Positions 50,873 through 60,405 of a stretch of DNA of 64,000 nucleotides are shown one piece after another (positions within the stretch are counted from its first letter, which is position 1; each line of letters opens with the position of its first letter). Location of the stretch: the NCBI RefSeq assembly GCF_963676855.1, contig NZ_OY781460.1, positions 2,209,520 to 2,273,519 on the forward strand, in the 5' to 3' direction. The notes beneath the pieces are model-generated. The model was not told where the DNA came from and did no database searches. It worked only from the letters and a program-made list of their open reading frames with translations. This DNA comes from an uncultured Anaeromusa sp. Lineage in GTDB: Bacteria > Bacillota > Negativicutes > Anaeromusales > Anaeromusaceae. The translations under genes and the position numbers were made by a program.

Positions 50873-51328
50873 ATGTTGGCTCAACAAAGACAGGAGTGGA
50901 AACATCCTGTAGAAGAACAGCAACATACACCTGCGAAAATCTTTCGTAAGCAACCGCAATGCGATGTTCGTTTGCGAGCGAGAGTGGGCTTGCTTGTTTG
51001 CGGCGTAGCATTGTTGGCCATTGTCGGTGCAGTTTGCAGTGAGTTCGTCGTTACTACCGGGTATTCGGTTGTAAAGACGAAATCCCAAGTTATGGCACTA
51101 GAAAAAGAAAATGAACAATTGCAGTTGGAAATTGCGCAACTCAAAGCTCCGCAGCGCATTCAAGCTGTTGCTATGCGAGAATTGGGCATGGTGACGCCAC
51201 AAAACTTGTACTGCGTTAATCCTCAGACGGCTCCTAACTATGCTTCAGTAGAAGCGCAGGATGATCTTTGGGATCGTGTAAAAGCCAACTTAAAGGGAGC
51301 GACAGCACAAGCAGGTACAAATCGCTAA
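50873..51328 (+). CDS. ftsL: FtsL/DivIC-like cell division protein
   Basis: A 151-residue bitopic protein by position and features: a cytoplasmic N-terminus of about 40 residues, one membrane span (VGLLVCGVALLAIVGAVCSEFV, about 42-63), a leucine-zipper coiled coil (VMALEKENEQLQLEIAQLKAPQRIQAVAMRELGM) and a short tail. AAGGAGGG precedes the ATG. It is normally followed by the ftsI penicillin-binding protein, which is missing here. No sequence motif is diagnostic beyond this layout. Confidence 0.8.
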   Translation: MLAQQRQEWKHPVEEQQHTPAKIFRKQPQCDVRLRARVGLLVCGVALLAIVGAVCSEFVVTTGYSVVKTKSQVMALEKENEQLQLEIAQLKAPQRIQAVAMRELGMVTPQNLYCVNPQTAPNYASVEAQDDLWDRVKANLKGATAQAGTNR

Positions 51329-51359
51329 GCTATTATATTTTTTACTAATAGATTTATGA

Positions 51360-51382
51360 AAAGCAGCCAGTACGGTTGCTTT
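51360..51382 (+). terminator. terminator between ftsL and murE
   Basis: AAAGCAGCC pairs with GGTTGCTTT (one G-T pair) around AGTAC, followed by TTTTCGTG. Confidence 0.75.
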
Positions 51383-51407
51383 TTCGTGTTTTGTCATACT
51401 TTCGTGA

Positions 51408-51437
51408 TTGGACTTTTTTTGCAGTAATCGTTACAAT
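51408..51437 (+). promoter_or_regulatory. promoter of murE and the following genes
   Basis: TTGGAC (51408-51413), 18-base spacer and TACAAT (51432-51437), just after the terminator. Start near 51444. Confidence 0.65.
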
Positions 51438-51469
51438 TAATACCAAGTAAACGCAGAGGAGATGTACTG

Positions 51470-52960
51470 ATGCAAAAGATGCTGTCAGAACTTATAGCGC
51501 TATTGCCTGAAGCTCAATGCCAAGAAACTTGTGAAGTTGCAATCACTGGAATTACACAAGACTCCAGGCAGGTAAGGCGAGGAAGTCTTTTTATTTGCTT
51601 GCCAGGCAGTAAAGTAGATGGGCATGATTTTGCCGAAAAGGCAATAGCTGAAGGAGCGGTAGCTCTTTTGGCGGAACGACCGCTGGCTGTTTCCGGCGCT
51701 GCGGTGATCGTGGTTCCTGATGTACGCAAGGCTATGGGACGTATTGTTCCTTTTTTTTATGATAGGCCGACGCAAAAACTGCGTTTGCTAGGGGTTACCG
51801 GTACAAACGGTAAAACTACTACAACCTATTTATTAAAGGCTATTTTGGAGGCGGCAGGCTATCGCGTTGGCCTGATTGGGACGATTCAGTCCCTGATCGG
51901 CGATGAAAAGGTTCCAACTAAGAATACGACGCCTGATGTGGTTGAACTTCAAGAATTAATGTGGCGTATGGCGGAAGCCGGCATGGAGTATGTTGTTATG
52001 GAAGTATCTTCACATGCTTTGGCCCTGGACCGTGTGGCCGGCTGCGAATTTGATATGGCTATGTTTACGAATATGACTCAGGATCATTTGGATTTTCATA
52101 AGACTCTTGGAGAATATGCCGAAGCTAAGGCGCGCTTATTTTCTCTTGCCTCGCAGGCTGGTTCTAAAATAGGCAAGCACGCGGTGATCAATGCAGACGA
52201 TGCAGCGGCGGAGGTCATGCGGAACGCGACTGATTGTGACATACTTACGTATGGAATTGAGAACGCCAAAGCGGACTTGCTGGCTAAAGAGGTTCAGGTG
52301 ACGCCGGAAGGCGCACGCTTCATGTTGCAACGCAAGGGCGAAGAATGGCCGGTTAAACTGCTGCTTACAGGACGCTTTAATGTTTATAATGCATTAGGAG
52401 CTATAGGCGCGGCTTTAAGCGAGGGTATATCTTGGCCGGTGATACAAGAAGCGCTGGCCGTTTTTGCAGGCGTGCCGGGCCGTTTTGAACGGGTAGATGG
52501 CGGTAAAGGCTTTGCGGTGATTGTTGATTATGCGCATACTCCTGACGGCTTGGAAAATATTTTACGTACAGCTAGGGAGATGAAGCCCTCCAGAGTGGTG
52601 ACTGTTTTTGGCTGCGGTGGTGATAGAGACCGCACGAAGCGTCCGTTGATGGGGGCGCTGGCCGCACGGTACAGTGACGTGGTAATTGCTACCTCAGATA
52701 ATCCTCGTTCAGAAGAACCGGAAAGCATTCTGAATGAAATTGAAGCAGGTATTTTGAGAGAACTGCGCCCGGAGGTGCAGTATGAAAAGATCGTTGATCG
52801 ACGTCAAGGCATCGGTCGAGCTTTAGAATTAGCGCAAGCTGGAGATATTATTTTAGTAGCTGGCAAAGGACATGAAAACTATCAAATTCTAAAAGACAAG
52901 ACGATTCATTTTGATGATAAGGAAATAATTCAAGAATGGTTGCGGCAAAAGGAGGTATAA
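51470..52960 (+). CDS. murE: UDP-MurNAc-L-alanyl-D-glutamate:meso-diaminopimelate ligase
   Basis: Adds the third amino acid to the peptidoglycan stem. The 496-residue Mur ligase has the ATP loop TGTNGKTTTTYLLKA near residue 110, MEVSSHALALDR, and a C-terminal domain with the DNPRSEEP motif at about residue 410. This DNPR motif is associated with meso-diaminopimelate rather than lysine. ATG follows AGAGGAGATG. The start is 20-plus bases after its own promoter. Confidence 0.95.
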   Translation: MQKMLSELIALLPEAQCQETCEVAITGITQDSRQVRRGSLFICLPGSKVDGHDFAEKAIAEGAVALLAERPLAVSGAAVIVVPDVRKAMGRIVPFFYDRPTQKLRLLGVTGTNGKTTTTYLLKAILEAAGYRVGLIGTIQSLIGDEKVPTKNTTPDVVELQELMWRMAEAGMEYVVMEVSSHALALDRVAGCEFDMAMFTNMTQDHLDFHKTLGEYAEAKARLFSLASQAGSKIGKHAVINADDAAAEVMRNATDCDILTYGIENAKADLLAKEVQVTPEGARFMLQRKGEEWPVKLLLTGRFNVYNALGAIGAALSEGISWPVIQEALAVFAGVPGRFERVDGGKGFAVIVDYAHTPDGLENILRTAREMKPSRVVTVFGCGGDRDRTKRPLMGALAARYSDVVIATSDNPRSEEPESILNEIEAGILRELRPEVQYEKIVDRRQGIGRALELAQAGDIILVAGKGHENYQILKDKTIHFDDKEIIQEWLRQKEV

Positions 52961-52962
52961 AG

Positions 52963-54336
52963 ATGAGCGCACAGTTTACGTTGGCGGAAATAGTGGAGGC
53001 GACAGGCGGCAAGGTAGTACGGGGGGGGAGTGAGCAACTGTCTTGTGCTGGGGTTTCAACCGACACACGCGCGTTGCAGTCGGGAGAACTTTTTGTAGCC
53101 TTGTCAGGAGATGCGTTTGACGCGCATCATTTTTTGACCGACGCGGTGCAGGCTGGTGCAGCGGCGCTTGTGGTACAGCGCGAAGTTGCGGTGTTAGAAG
53201 ACGTATCTATTCCTGTTGTGCTGGTTGCTGATACGCGTAAAGCGTTGCAGGATTTAGCGAGATTCCATCGGTTGCGTTTTGCCATCCCTGTTATCGCCGT
53301 AACTGGCTCAAACGGAAAGACCAGTACGAAGGATATGGTAGCTGCGGCCTTAGGGGCGCGCTTTAATGTGCTGAAAACGCAAGGAAACTTCAATAACGAA
53401 ATCGGCCTGCCGTTAACGTTGTTATCGTTAGAAGCTTCTCATGAAGCAGCTGTAGTAGAAATGGGAATGAGAGGTTTAGGGCAGATTGCAGAGTTGGCTG
53501 ATATTGCTCGGCCGACGCAGGGAATTGTGACCAACGTAGGAGAAACGCATCTGGAACTTCTCGGGTCGGTGGCTAATATTGCCAAAGCGAAGGCAGAGTT
53601 GGTTCAGGCGCTTCCAACTGACGGCATAGCTATATTGAATCAGGATGATGCCCTGGTGAGGTCTATGGCGGCTCAAGCTCCTTGTCGTGTAGTTTCCTAC
53701 GGATTGAGTAACAAGGCAGATGTGTGGGCGGAGGATGTGCATTATTCTGCGCAAGGTATTCGTTATATATGTTGCTATAAAGACGAACGGCAAGTGATGG
53801 AAATTCCTGCGGTAGGTGTTCATAATGTCTATAATAGCTTGGCTGCTGTTGCAATAGCGAAGGAAGTAGCAGGCTTATCTCTGGGGGATATTGCTGCAGC
53901 GTTGCAGCAATATGAGCCGAGCGGTATGCGATTTGAATTTGAACAGACGTCCCGGTATCTTTTGGTGAATGATGCCTATAATGCCAGTCCTTTATCGATG
54001 CGAGCGGCTATTGATACTGTGGCTGCTATCGCCCAAGGGCGTGTTGTGGCTGTTTTAGGTGACATGCTGGAACTAGGGGAGGCGGCCATTGAGGCGCATC
54101 GGGCTATTGGAATTCATTTAGTTACTTCCGGTATACGACATGTTGTAACCGTAGGAGCATTGGCTGGTTATATTGCCGAGTCAGCTAGATTGGCAGGGGC
54201 GGAAATCGCTTTGGCTTGCAATGACCATGGCGAGGCGCAATACGCTTTACGCAGCATCTTACGCAAGGGTGATACGGTGCTCGTCAAGGGATCGCGTGGG
54301 ATGCATATGGAGGCTATTCTGGAGCGCTTGCGTTAA
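52963..54336 (+). CDS. murF: UDP-MurNAc-tripeptide:D-alanyl-D-alanine ligase
   Basis: Attaches D-Ala-D-Ala to finish the UDP-MurNAc-pentapeptide. The 457-residue protein has the P-loop VTGSNGKTSTKDMVAAA near residue 110, the GNFNNEIGLPLTLL motif, GITNVGETH-like VTNVGETHLELLG and the C-terminal LVNDAYNASPLSMRAAI. ATG at 52963 has AAGGAGG upstream, 2 bases after murE. Confidence 0.95.
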   Translation: MSAQFTLAEIVEATGGKVVRGGSEQLSCAGVSTDTRALQSGELFVALSGDAFDAHHFLTDAVQAGAAALVVQREVAVLEDVSIPVVLVADTRKALQDLARFHRLRFAIPVIAVTGSNGKTSTKDMVAAALGARFNVLKTQGNFNNEIGLPLTLLSLEASHEAAVVEMGMRGLGQIAELADIARPTQGIVTNVGETHLELLGSVANIAKAKAELVQALPTDGIAILNQDDALVRSMAAQAPCRVVSYGLSNKADVWAEDVHYSAQGIRYICCYKDERQVMEIPAVGVHNVYNSLAAVAIAKEVAGLSLGDIAAALQQYEPSGMRFEFEQTSRYLLVNDAYNASPLSMRAAIDTVAAIAQGRVVAVLGDMLELGEAAIEAHRAIGIHLVTSGIRHVVTVGALAGYIAESARLAGAEIALACNDHGEAQYALRSILRKGDTVLVKGSRGMHMEAILERLR

Positions 54337-54371
54337 AACATCCAAATAATAAAACAGGGAGTCTTTGAAAG

Positions 54372-55340
54372 ATGATGGAGTGGATTTTGCCGGGCCTTGC
54401 CGGGATGGTGGTTATCTTGGTGACAGGGCCGATTTTAATACCGATTTTGCATAAGTTGAAATTCGGACAGAGCATTCGCGAAGAAGGACCTCAGCGACAT
54501 TTGGCCAAAGCGGGAACACCCACGATGGGCGGCTTACTGATGCTCTTGTCCATGACGGTAGCTACGCTGCTTTTTGGCGATTGGCGTCCAGAAGTGCTGG
54601 TAGCGTATTTGGTTTTTGTGGGCCATGGCTTGATCGGCTTTAGCGATGATTATATTAAAGTGGTATTGAAACGAAATCTAGGGCTGACTGCCAAACAAAA
54701 GCTGTTAGGGCAGGCTGTGTTGGCGGTAGTGCTGGCCTATGTGGCGCAGGTCTATTTGCAGCGGGGCACAGAAGTATGGCTTCCTGGCACTTCGCAAATG
54801 CTTGATTTGGGTTGGGGCTATTATGTTTTTTTATTTTTTATTCTTGTTGGCGCGAGCAATGCTGTGAATTTGACGGATGGCCTAGATGGGTTGGCAGCGG
54901 GAACCATGACGATTGCCAGTGTTTGCTATGCCGTCATTGCCTTTTATTTCGGGCATGCAGGACTTGGCGCATTTGCTGCGGCCCTGGCAGGATCCTGCTT
55001 GGGTTTTTTGTGGTTCAATGCGCATCCTGCGAAGATTTTTATGGGCGATACGGGCTCTTTGGCCTTGGGCGGTGCGTTGGCGGCTCTGGCGGTATTGACT
55101 AAAACGGAACTGCTGTTGGGCATCGTAGGTCTTGTTTTTGTAGCGGAGGCATTGTCTGTTATTTTGCAGGTGTTTTCCTTTAAAACAACAGGCAAGCGTA
55201 TTTTTCGCATGAGTCCGCTGCATCATCACTTCGAATTGGGAGGCTGGTCGGAGCGCAAGGTGGTTCTGGCGTTTTGGTTAAGTGGCGTAGGCGCTGCCTT
55301 GGCGGCGTTGGGCGTTTTGTGGATTAGCGGCTTACGCTGA
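54372..55340 (+). CDS. mraY: phospho-MurNAc-pentapeptide transferase
   Basis: Transfers phospho-MurNAc-pentapeptide to undecaprenyl phosphate, making lipid I at the membrane. The 322-residue protein has about ten spans and the catalytic motifs [32 protein letters not shown] and [21 protein letters not shown], plus PLHHHFE near the end. The Asp residues in DDY and DGLDGL are the metal and catalytic ones. Confidence 0.95.
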   Translation: MMEWILPGLAGMVVILVTGPILIPILHKLKFGQSIREEGPQRHLAKAGTPTMGGLLMLLSMTVATLLFGDWRPEVLVAYLVFVGHGLIGFSDDYIKVVLKRNLGLTAKQKLLGQAVLAVVLAYVAQVYLQRGTEVWLPGTSQMLDLGWGYYVFLFFILVGASNAVNLTDGLDGLAAGTMTIASVCYAVIAFYFGHAGLGAFAAALAGSCLGFLWFNAHPAKIFMGDTGSLALGGALAALAVLTKTELLLGIVGLVFVAEALSVILQVFSFKTTGKRIFRMSPLHHHFELGGWSERKVVLAFWLSGVGAALAALGVLWISGLR

Positions 55341-55371
55341 CACCGAGGGAGCAGGTAGGAGGAAGATACAT

Positions 55372-56748
55372 ATGGAAATAGCAGCAAAGAAGGCTGTTGT
55401 GTTAGGTGCAGGAGTTAGCGGTGTGACAGTAGCCAAGGCGTTGCGGCGTGTGCAGGCGGACGTAACGCTTGTGGACGGCAAAAAAGCGGAGGAATTGTCT
55501 CTTCAAGTATTGAACTTGGCGAATGAAGGAATTCATCTTCAACTGGGTGCGGAAGCGGAAGAGTGCCTGGAAGACGCTGATTTTCTAGTGGTATCTCCCG
55601 GAATCCCATTAAAGGCGGCGTATGTGAGCAAGGCGCAGCAAAGAGGCATTCCGGTAGTTAGCGAGGTGGAAATTGCTTATCAACTTTGCAAGGCGCCTAT
55701 GCTGGCTATTACGGGAACAAATGGTAAGACTACGACGACCACTCTTTTGGGGGAAATGATCAAAGCCGGCGGCTTTAAAACGGCTGTAGGCGGAAATATT
55801 GGCGCAGGCCTTTCAGAACAGGTACTGAACTTAGGTGCTGATGACATGGCGGTGGCTGAAATTTCTAGTTATCAATTGGAAAGTGTACAGGAGTTTCATC
55901 CGTATGTGGCAGCAGTCTTGAATGTGACGCCGGACCATTTGGAACGTCACGGCACCGTGGCACAGTATGGCAGTATCAAAGAGCGGGTCTTTAATAAACA
56001 GGGCCCTGAAGACGTTGTCGTACTCAACTATGATGACCCGATGACGCGTGATATGGCTAAACGGGCCCCGGGACGGGTGCTTTTCTTCAGTCGTCTGGAA
56101 GTGTTGCCTGAGGGCGCTTTTGTGCGCGCGGGGAAAATGGTTATTCGTTGGCAGGGGGCGGAAGTAGCGTTATTTGATGTAACGGAGTTGGACCTTCCTG
56201 GAGCTCATAATGTGGAAAATGTACTGGCCGCAGCGGCTATGGCGTATGTGGCAGGCGTGGCTCCATCGGTGATATGTCAAGTGTTACGTTTCTTTGAAGG
56301 GGTGGAGCATCGGATTGAGCTAGTGGCTGAAGTTGACGGTGTGAAATATTATAACGATTCCAAGGCCACCAATCCAGAATCGACCATTAAGGCGCTGGAG
56401 GCCTTTGATTCCGGTATTCTTCTTTTGGCGGGGGGCAAGGATAAAAATACGGACTTGCAGGCTATGATGAAGCTGGTCAAAGATAAGGTACGTCACTTGG
56501 TTTTGTTTGGCGCGGCGGCAGAACGCTTTGAAGCGGCGGCCCAGCAAGCAGGAGTGCAACAAATTCGCCGCGTTTCCGGCGTCGAAGAAGCGGTACAAGT
56601 GGCTCGAACGCTGGCGCAGCCTTCGGAAGTGATTTTGCTGTCACCTGCCTGTTCCAGTTTTGATCAGTTTTCTAGTTTCGAAGAGCGTGGACGCTTCTTT
56701 AAACAGTGTGTTGCGACGCTGGAGGCTGCAGCAGGAGGACAAGCATGA
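55372..56748 (+). CDS. murD: UDP-MurNAc-L-alanine:D-glutamate ligase
   Basis: Adds D-glutamate to UDP-MurNAc-L-Ala. The 458-residue Mur ligase has an N-terminal Rossmann-like domain (VVLGAGVSGVTVAKALRR), the P-loop ITGTNGKTTTTTLLGEMI near residue 115, LNVTPDHLERHGT and the C-terminal YYNDSKATNPESTIKAL with the final LLSPACSSFDQFSSFEERG. AGGAGGA precedes the ATG. Its end overlaps murG by 4 bases, leaving no room for ftsW. Confidence 0.95.
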   Translation: MEIAAKKAVVLGAGVSGVTVAKALRRVQADVTLVDGKKAEELSLQVLNLANEGIHLQLGAEAEECLEDADFLVVSPGIPLKAAYVSKAQQRGIPVVSEVEIAYQLCKAPMLAITGTNGKTTTTTLLGEMIKAGGFKTAVGGNIGAGLSEQVLNLGADDMAVAEISSYQLESVQEFHPYVAAVLNVTPDHLERHGTVAQYGSIKERVFNKQGPEDVVVLNYDDPMTRDMAKRAPGRVLFFSRLEVLPEGAFVRAGKMVIRWQGAEVALFDVTELDLPGAHNVENVLAAAAMAYVAGVAPSVICQVLRFFEGVEHRIELVAEVDGVKYYNDSKATNPESTIKALEAFDSGILLLAGGKDKNTDLQAMMKLVKDKVRHLVLFGAAAERFEAAAQQAGVQQIRRVSGVEEAVQVARTLAQPSEVILLSPACSSFDQFSSFEERGRFFKQCVATLEAAAGGQA

Positions 56749-57848
56749 AAGTGGTGTTGTCCGGCGGTGGAACTGGTGGTCATATTTACCCGGCCCTGAC
56801 AATTGGCGAAGAAATTTGTCGTTTGTGTCCGGGAACTGAGCTTTTATATATCGGTACAGCAAGCGGTCTTGAAGCGGATTTGGTTCCAAAGGCAAAAATT
56901 CCCTTTGCTACAGTAGCCTCACGAGGCCTAAATCGCAAAAGTTTGTTGGACAGTATAGGGGCCGCGGTGACTGCGTTGGGTGGTGTGTGGCAGTCGATGC
57001 GTCTATTGCGTCGTTTTCGACCTCAGGTTGTTGTGGGGACTGGCGGCTATGTCTGTGGGCCAGTGTTGTTAGCTGCATTTTTATTAGGAATTCCGACGTT
57101 GATTCAAGAGCAGAATGCTATTGCTGGTATTACTAATCGCCTTCTTTCCCATGTTGTCGATGGAGTGGCTTTGGGTTATGCGGAAGCTTCGAGCCGCTTT
57201 TCCGGCCGTTGCTGCCAGACTGTGACAGGCAATCCGGTGCGTCGCGAGGTGCTGACAGCACAACGGGAAGAAAGTTTGAAACAATTGGGGCTGAGCAGTT
57301 CCTGCAAGACACTCCTGGTTGCCGGCGGCAGCCGGGGCGCTCGCAGTATTAATCAGGCAATGATTGAAGTGCATGCTGTCTTGGCGGTGCGAGACGATGT
57401 GCAAGTGTTGCATATCACAGGGAAAAACGAGTATAATAACGTAGTTGACGAGTTGCGGCGACGTGGGCTAGAAGGGGCTCCGCGCCTTTTTGTTCGTCCA
57501 TATTTGCATGAAATGCCGGCCGCCTTGGCAGTTGCGGATTTAGCCGTATTTCGCGCTGGGGCGCTGGGAATTGCGGAACTGACTGTACGCGGTGTACCGG
57601 CAATTTTAGTGCCATATCCGCATGCGGCGGAAAATCATCAAGAATGGAATGCCCGTGTACTGGCTAATGCCGGAGCGGCTAAAGTGTTAGGGGACGCACA
57701 AATGGAAGACGGGCTTTTGCAAGAAACCGTGCTGGCCTTGTTGGACGATTCGCAGCAGTTGACTGCCATGGCGGAAGCCAGCAGGGCGTTGGGTCGCCCG
57801 CAAGCGGCAAAGGATATTGCTGAATGGGTTATTAAATTAGCTAAGTAG
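56745..57848 (+). CDS. murG: UDP-GlcNAc:lipid I GlcNAc transferase
   Basis: Completes lipid II at the inner face of the membrane. The 367-residue GT28 glycosyltransferase has the lipid-I motif LSGGGTGGHIYPALTI at its start, GTGGYVCGPVLLAA, LVAGGSRGARSINQAM and the UDP-GlcNAc site RAGALGIAELTVRGVPAILVPYPHAAENHQ. ATG at 56745 follows GGAGGAC and overlaps murD. Confidence 0.95.
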   Translation: MKVVLSGGGTGGHIYPALTIGEEICRLCPGTELLYIGTASGLEADLVPKAKIPFATVASRGLNRKSLLDSIGAAVTALGGVWQSMRLLRRFRPQVVVGTGGYVCGPVLLAAFLLGIPTLIQEQNAIAGITNRLLSHVVDGVALGYAEASSRFSGRCCQTVTGNPVRREVLTAQREESLKQLGLSSSCKTLLVAGGSRGARSINQAMIEVHAVLAVRDDVQVLHITGKNEYNNVVDELRRRGLEGAPRLFVRPYLHEMPAALAVADLAVFRAGALGIAELTVRGVPAILVPYPHAAENHQEWNARVLANAGAAKVLGDAQMEDGLLQETVLALLDDSQQLTAMAEASRALGRPQAAKDIAEWVIKLAK

Positions 57849-57881
57849 CGCTGCATATAGCAGCAAGGAGGAAGAATAACG

Positions 57882-59258
57882 TTGCTTTCATCAACAACTA
57901 AGTATCACTTTATCGGTATTGGCGGCGCAGGCATGAGTGCTTTGGCCACCATTGCTTTGGAAAAAGGAATGCAAGTATCTGGTTCAGATGCGCAGGATTC
58001 GGCCACCTTGGCTCGTTTACGCGCGGCTGGGGCGGTTGTGCATATTGGTCACAATGAAGAACATGTAGCCGATGCAGGTGCTGTGGTCGTGTCTACGGCT
58101 ATTCATGCCGACAACCCGGAAATTGTGGCTGCTGTTAGACGTGGACTGCCTGTGTTGCATCGTGCGGATGTGTTGGCGGCATTTATGCTGGAGCAAGATG
58201 GAGTCGGCGTAGCCGGAGCCCACGGCAAAACGACAACAACTTCCATGCTGGGGTTGATCTTTGAGCGTTGCGGCGCAGATCCAACGGTGATTATCGGCGG
58301 TGACGTGGATTATCTGGCGAGTAATGCTAAATGGGGCCGTGGTCAATATTTATTGGCGGAAGCGGATGAAAGCGACGGTTCCTTCCTTAAACTTTCACCG
58401 CAGATGGCTGTCATTACCAATATAGAAAATGACCATATGGATCACTATGGCACAATGGAAAACGTGTTGCAGGCGTTTGTCGATTTTGTAGCGCGCTTGC
58501 CTGAAAAGGGCAAAGCCGTGGTTTGCCTGGACAATGAAAATATACAAACAATTTTACCGCGTTTAAACCGACAAGTAGTTACGTATGGCCTGGAACGTTC
58601 TGATGCAGAATACCGCGCATTACATATTCGTATGGAAACCGGTTGCACTACGTTTGAAGTGTGGCATAAGGAACAGCGTTTGGGGGATGTGACGTTGACG
58701 GTGCCGGGACGTCACAATGTTTCTAATGCCCTGGGGGCTATTATTGTTGCGTTGGAAGCCAGTTTGCCTTTTGCCGACGTTGCGGCTGCGTTGCTGGAGT
58801 TCCGGGGCGCGAAACGTCGTTTTCAGACAAAATACCGTGATGAAAACGTCTGGATTGTGGACGATTATGCACACCATCCAACCGAGGTGGCGACGACTCT
58901 CGTAGCGGCGCGACAAACCCAGCCGAAACGACTCGTTTGTCTGTTTCAGCCGCATCGCTATTCCCGAACCCAATTGTTGTATCGCGAATTTGGCGCGGCC
59001 TTTGGCGCAGCGGACGTACTGGTATTGACCGATGTATATTCGGCAGGTGAGGCGCCTCTGCCAGGCGTAAATGGCGAAATGCTGTTTCGAGCGGTTGTTT
59101 CCAAAGAAGGACAAGAAGTTTATTATGTGCAGGATAAAGCCGCATTGGCTGATTTTGCCATGAAACATATGCAGCAGGGTGATTTGATTATGACCATGGG
59201 GGCTGGCGATATTTGGCGCGCAGGAGAAGAATTGGCGGCGTTGCTGAAAAGCGAATAA
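57882..59258 (+). CDS. murC: UDP-MurNAc:L-alanine ligase
   Basis: Adds the first amino acid to UDP-MurNAc. The 458-residue protein opens with YHFIGIGGAGMSALATIAL, has the P-loop GAHGKTTTTSMLGLIFE near residue 110, and EADESDGSFLKLSP and FQPHRYSRTQLL motifs, and ends with MTMGAGDIWRAGEEL. The start is TTG with AAGGAGGA 9 bases upstream. In many genomes murB follows; here ddl does. Confidence 0.95.
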   Translation: MLSSTTKYHFIGIGGAGMSALATIALEKGMQVSGSDAQDSATLARLRAAGAVVHIGHNEEHVADAGAVVVSTAIHADNPEIVAAVRRGLPVLHRADVLAAFMLEQDGVGVAGAHGKTTTTSMLGLIFERCGADPTVIIGGDVDYLASNAKWGRGQYLLAEADESDGSFLKLSPQMAVITNIENDHMDHYGTMENVLQAFVDFVARLPEKGKAVVCLDNENIQTILPRLNRQVVTYGLERSDAEYRALHIRMETGCTTFEVWHKEQRLGDVTLTVPGRHNVSNALGAIIVALEASLPFADVAAALLEFRGAKRRFQTKYRDENVWIVDDYAHHPTEVATTLVAARQTQPKRLVCLFQPHRYSRTQLLYREFGAAFGAADVLVLTDVYSAGEAPLPGVNGEMLFRAVVSKEGQEVYYVQDKAALADFAMKHMQQGDLIMTMGAGDIWRAGEELAALLKSE

Positions 59259-59301
59259 GTGCGAATGAACTAAGGATCCCAAGGAAAGAAGGCAAAGAAC
59301 A

Positions 59302-60240
59302 ATGAAGGAAAAGAAGATTGCCGTAGTCATGGGAGGCCCATCCACGGAACGGGACGTTTCGCTGCGGACTGGCAATGCTATTTTGACGGCATTACAGCGA
59401 TTGGGGTATCAAGCTGTGGGGATTGACCTAGAACCAGAGCGGATCGAAAAACAGTTGGCCGATTGTGGTGCGGAAGTAGTTTTTGTCGCTGTTCACGGCA
59501 AGTATGGCGAGGATGGAACGCTGCAGGGCCTTTTGGAATTGAAACAGCTGCCATATACTGGTTCTGGCGTATTGGCCAGTGCATTAGCTATGGACAAGGT
59601 AGCGTCTAAGATGATGTTCCAAGGCGCTGATGTGCCGACGCCACGCTTTGCGGTGCTGCAAGAACAAGAGAACAAGGAAGCTTTGGCTCAGGATGTTGTC
59701 AAACAATTTGGTCTACCTGTGGTCATTAAATCGGCTGCTCAAGGGTCCAGTATTGGCGTGTGCATTGTGCACGAAGCAGAAAATGTGCAGGCTGCCTTGG
59801 AAGAAGTGTTCCGGTACGGAAAAACAGCATTACTGGAAGAATGTATTATCGGCCGAGAAATTACGGTTCCGGTGTGGTGCAATACTGCAGGCGCCGAAGC
59901 TATGCCGGTTATTGAAATTGCTCCTAAATCCGGTGTATATGATTATCAATCCAAATACACTAAAGGAGCCTCGGAATATATTGTTCCCGCCAAACTGCCG
60001 GCGCATGTAACGTTGATGGTACAGCAGGCGGCGGTGCAGGCTTGTCAAGTTTTGGGATGTTTTGGTGTTGCCAGAGCGGACATTATGTTGGACGAAAAAC
60101 TGCGCCCCTATGTATTGGAAGTCAATACCGTTCCCGGCATGACGGAAACTAGCCTGGTGCCTAAGGCAGCAGCGGCTGAAGGATGTTCCTTTGAAGCGCT
60201 GTGCGAACGCATTTTACTGCAAGCGTTGACGCGGAAATAA
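59302..60240 (+). CDS. ddl: D-alanine:D-alanine ligase
   Basis: Makes the D-Ala-D-Ala dipeptide used by MurF. The 312-residue ATP-grasp enzyme has VVMGGPSTERDVSLRTGNAI, VAVHGKYGEDGTLQGLLE, the YTGSGVLASALAMDK motif, KSAAQGSSIGVC and the metal site VARADIMLDEKLRPYVLEVNTVPGMTETSLVPKAA. The DYQSKYTKG loop matches the Y-type active site (D-Ala rather than D-lactate at the second position). Confidence 0.94.
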   Translation: MKEKKIAVVMGGPSTERDVSLRTGNAILTALQRLGYQAVGIDLEPERIEKQLADCGAEVVFVAVHGKYGEDGTLQGLLELKQLPYTGSGVLASALAMDKVASKMMFQGADVPTPRFAVLQEQENKEALAQDVVKQFGLPVVIKSAAQGSSIGVCIVHEAENVQAALEEVFRYGKTALLEECIIGREITVPVWCNTAGAEAMPVIEIAPKSGVYDYQSKYTKGASEYIVPAKLPAHVTLMVQQAAVQACQVLGCFGVARADIMLDEKLRPYVLEVNTVPGMTETSLVPKAAAAEGCSFEALCERILLQALTRK

Positions 60241-60290
60241 GCAAGAGGACAAGTTGCGCTTCCCCCCCAGAGGCGCGCTTGTCCTCTTGC
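60241..60290. repeat. two-tier hairpin with a C-rich loop after ddl
   Basis: Outer arms GCAAGAGGACAAG (60241-60253) and CTTGTCCTCTTGC (60278-60290) are perfect complements; inner arms GCGCTTC (60256-60262) and GAGGCGC (60270-60276) pair with one wobble, leaving a loop of CCCCCCA. It starts directly after the ddl stop. No T tract follows on the plus strand, so its role as a terminator is uncertain. Confidence 0.6.
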
Positions 60291-60339
60291 TGCGCCAAAA
60301 CGTGATGTTTAGCGCTCATCTTTGGGCATAAGGTCTGGT

Positions 60340-60368
60340 GTGACGAATGACTTTTCTAATGGTATAAT
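60340..60368 (+). promoter_or_regulatory. extended -10 promoter in front of ftsQ
   Basis: TATAAT (60363-60368) preceded by TGG gives an extended -10; GTGACG (60340-60345) lies 17 bases upstream as a weak -35. Confidence 0.6.
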
Positions 60369-60405
60369 CGTTATAAAATGATAAATTAGAGTGGGAGTCG
60401 ATGCT

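Noticed and set aside
58620..59375. 251-codon minus-strand open frame over murC
   Set aside because: Shadow of murC in another frame.
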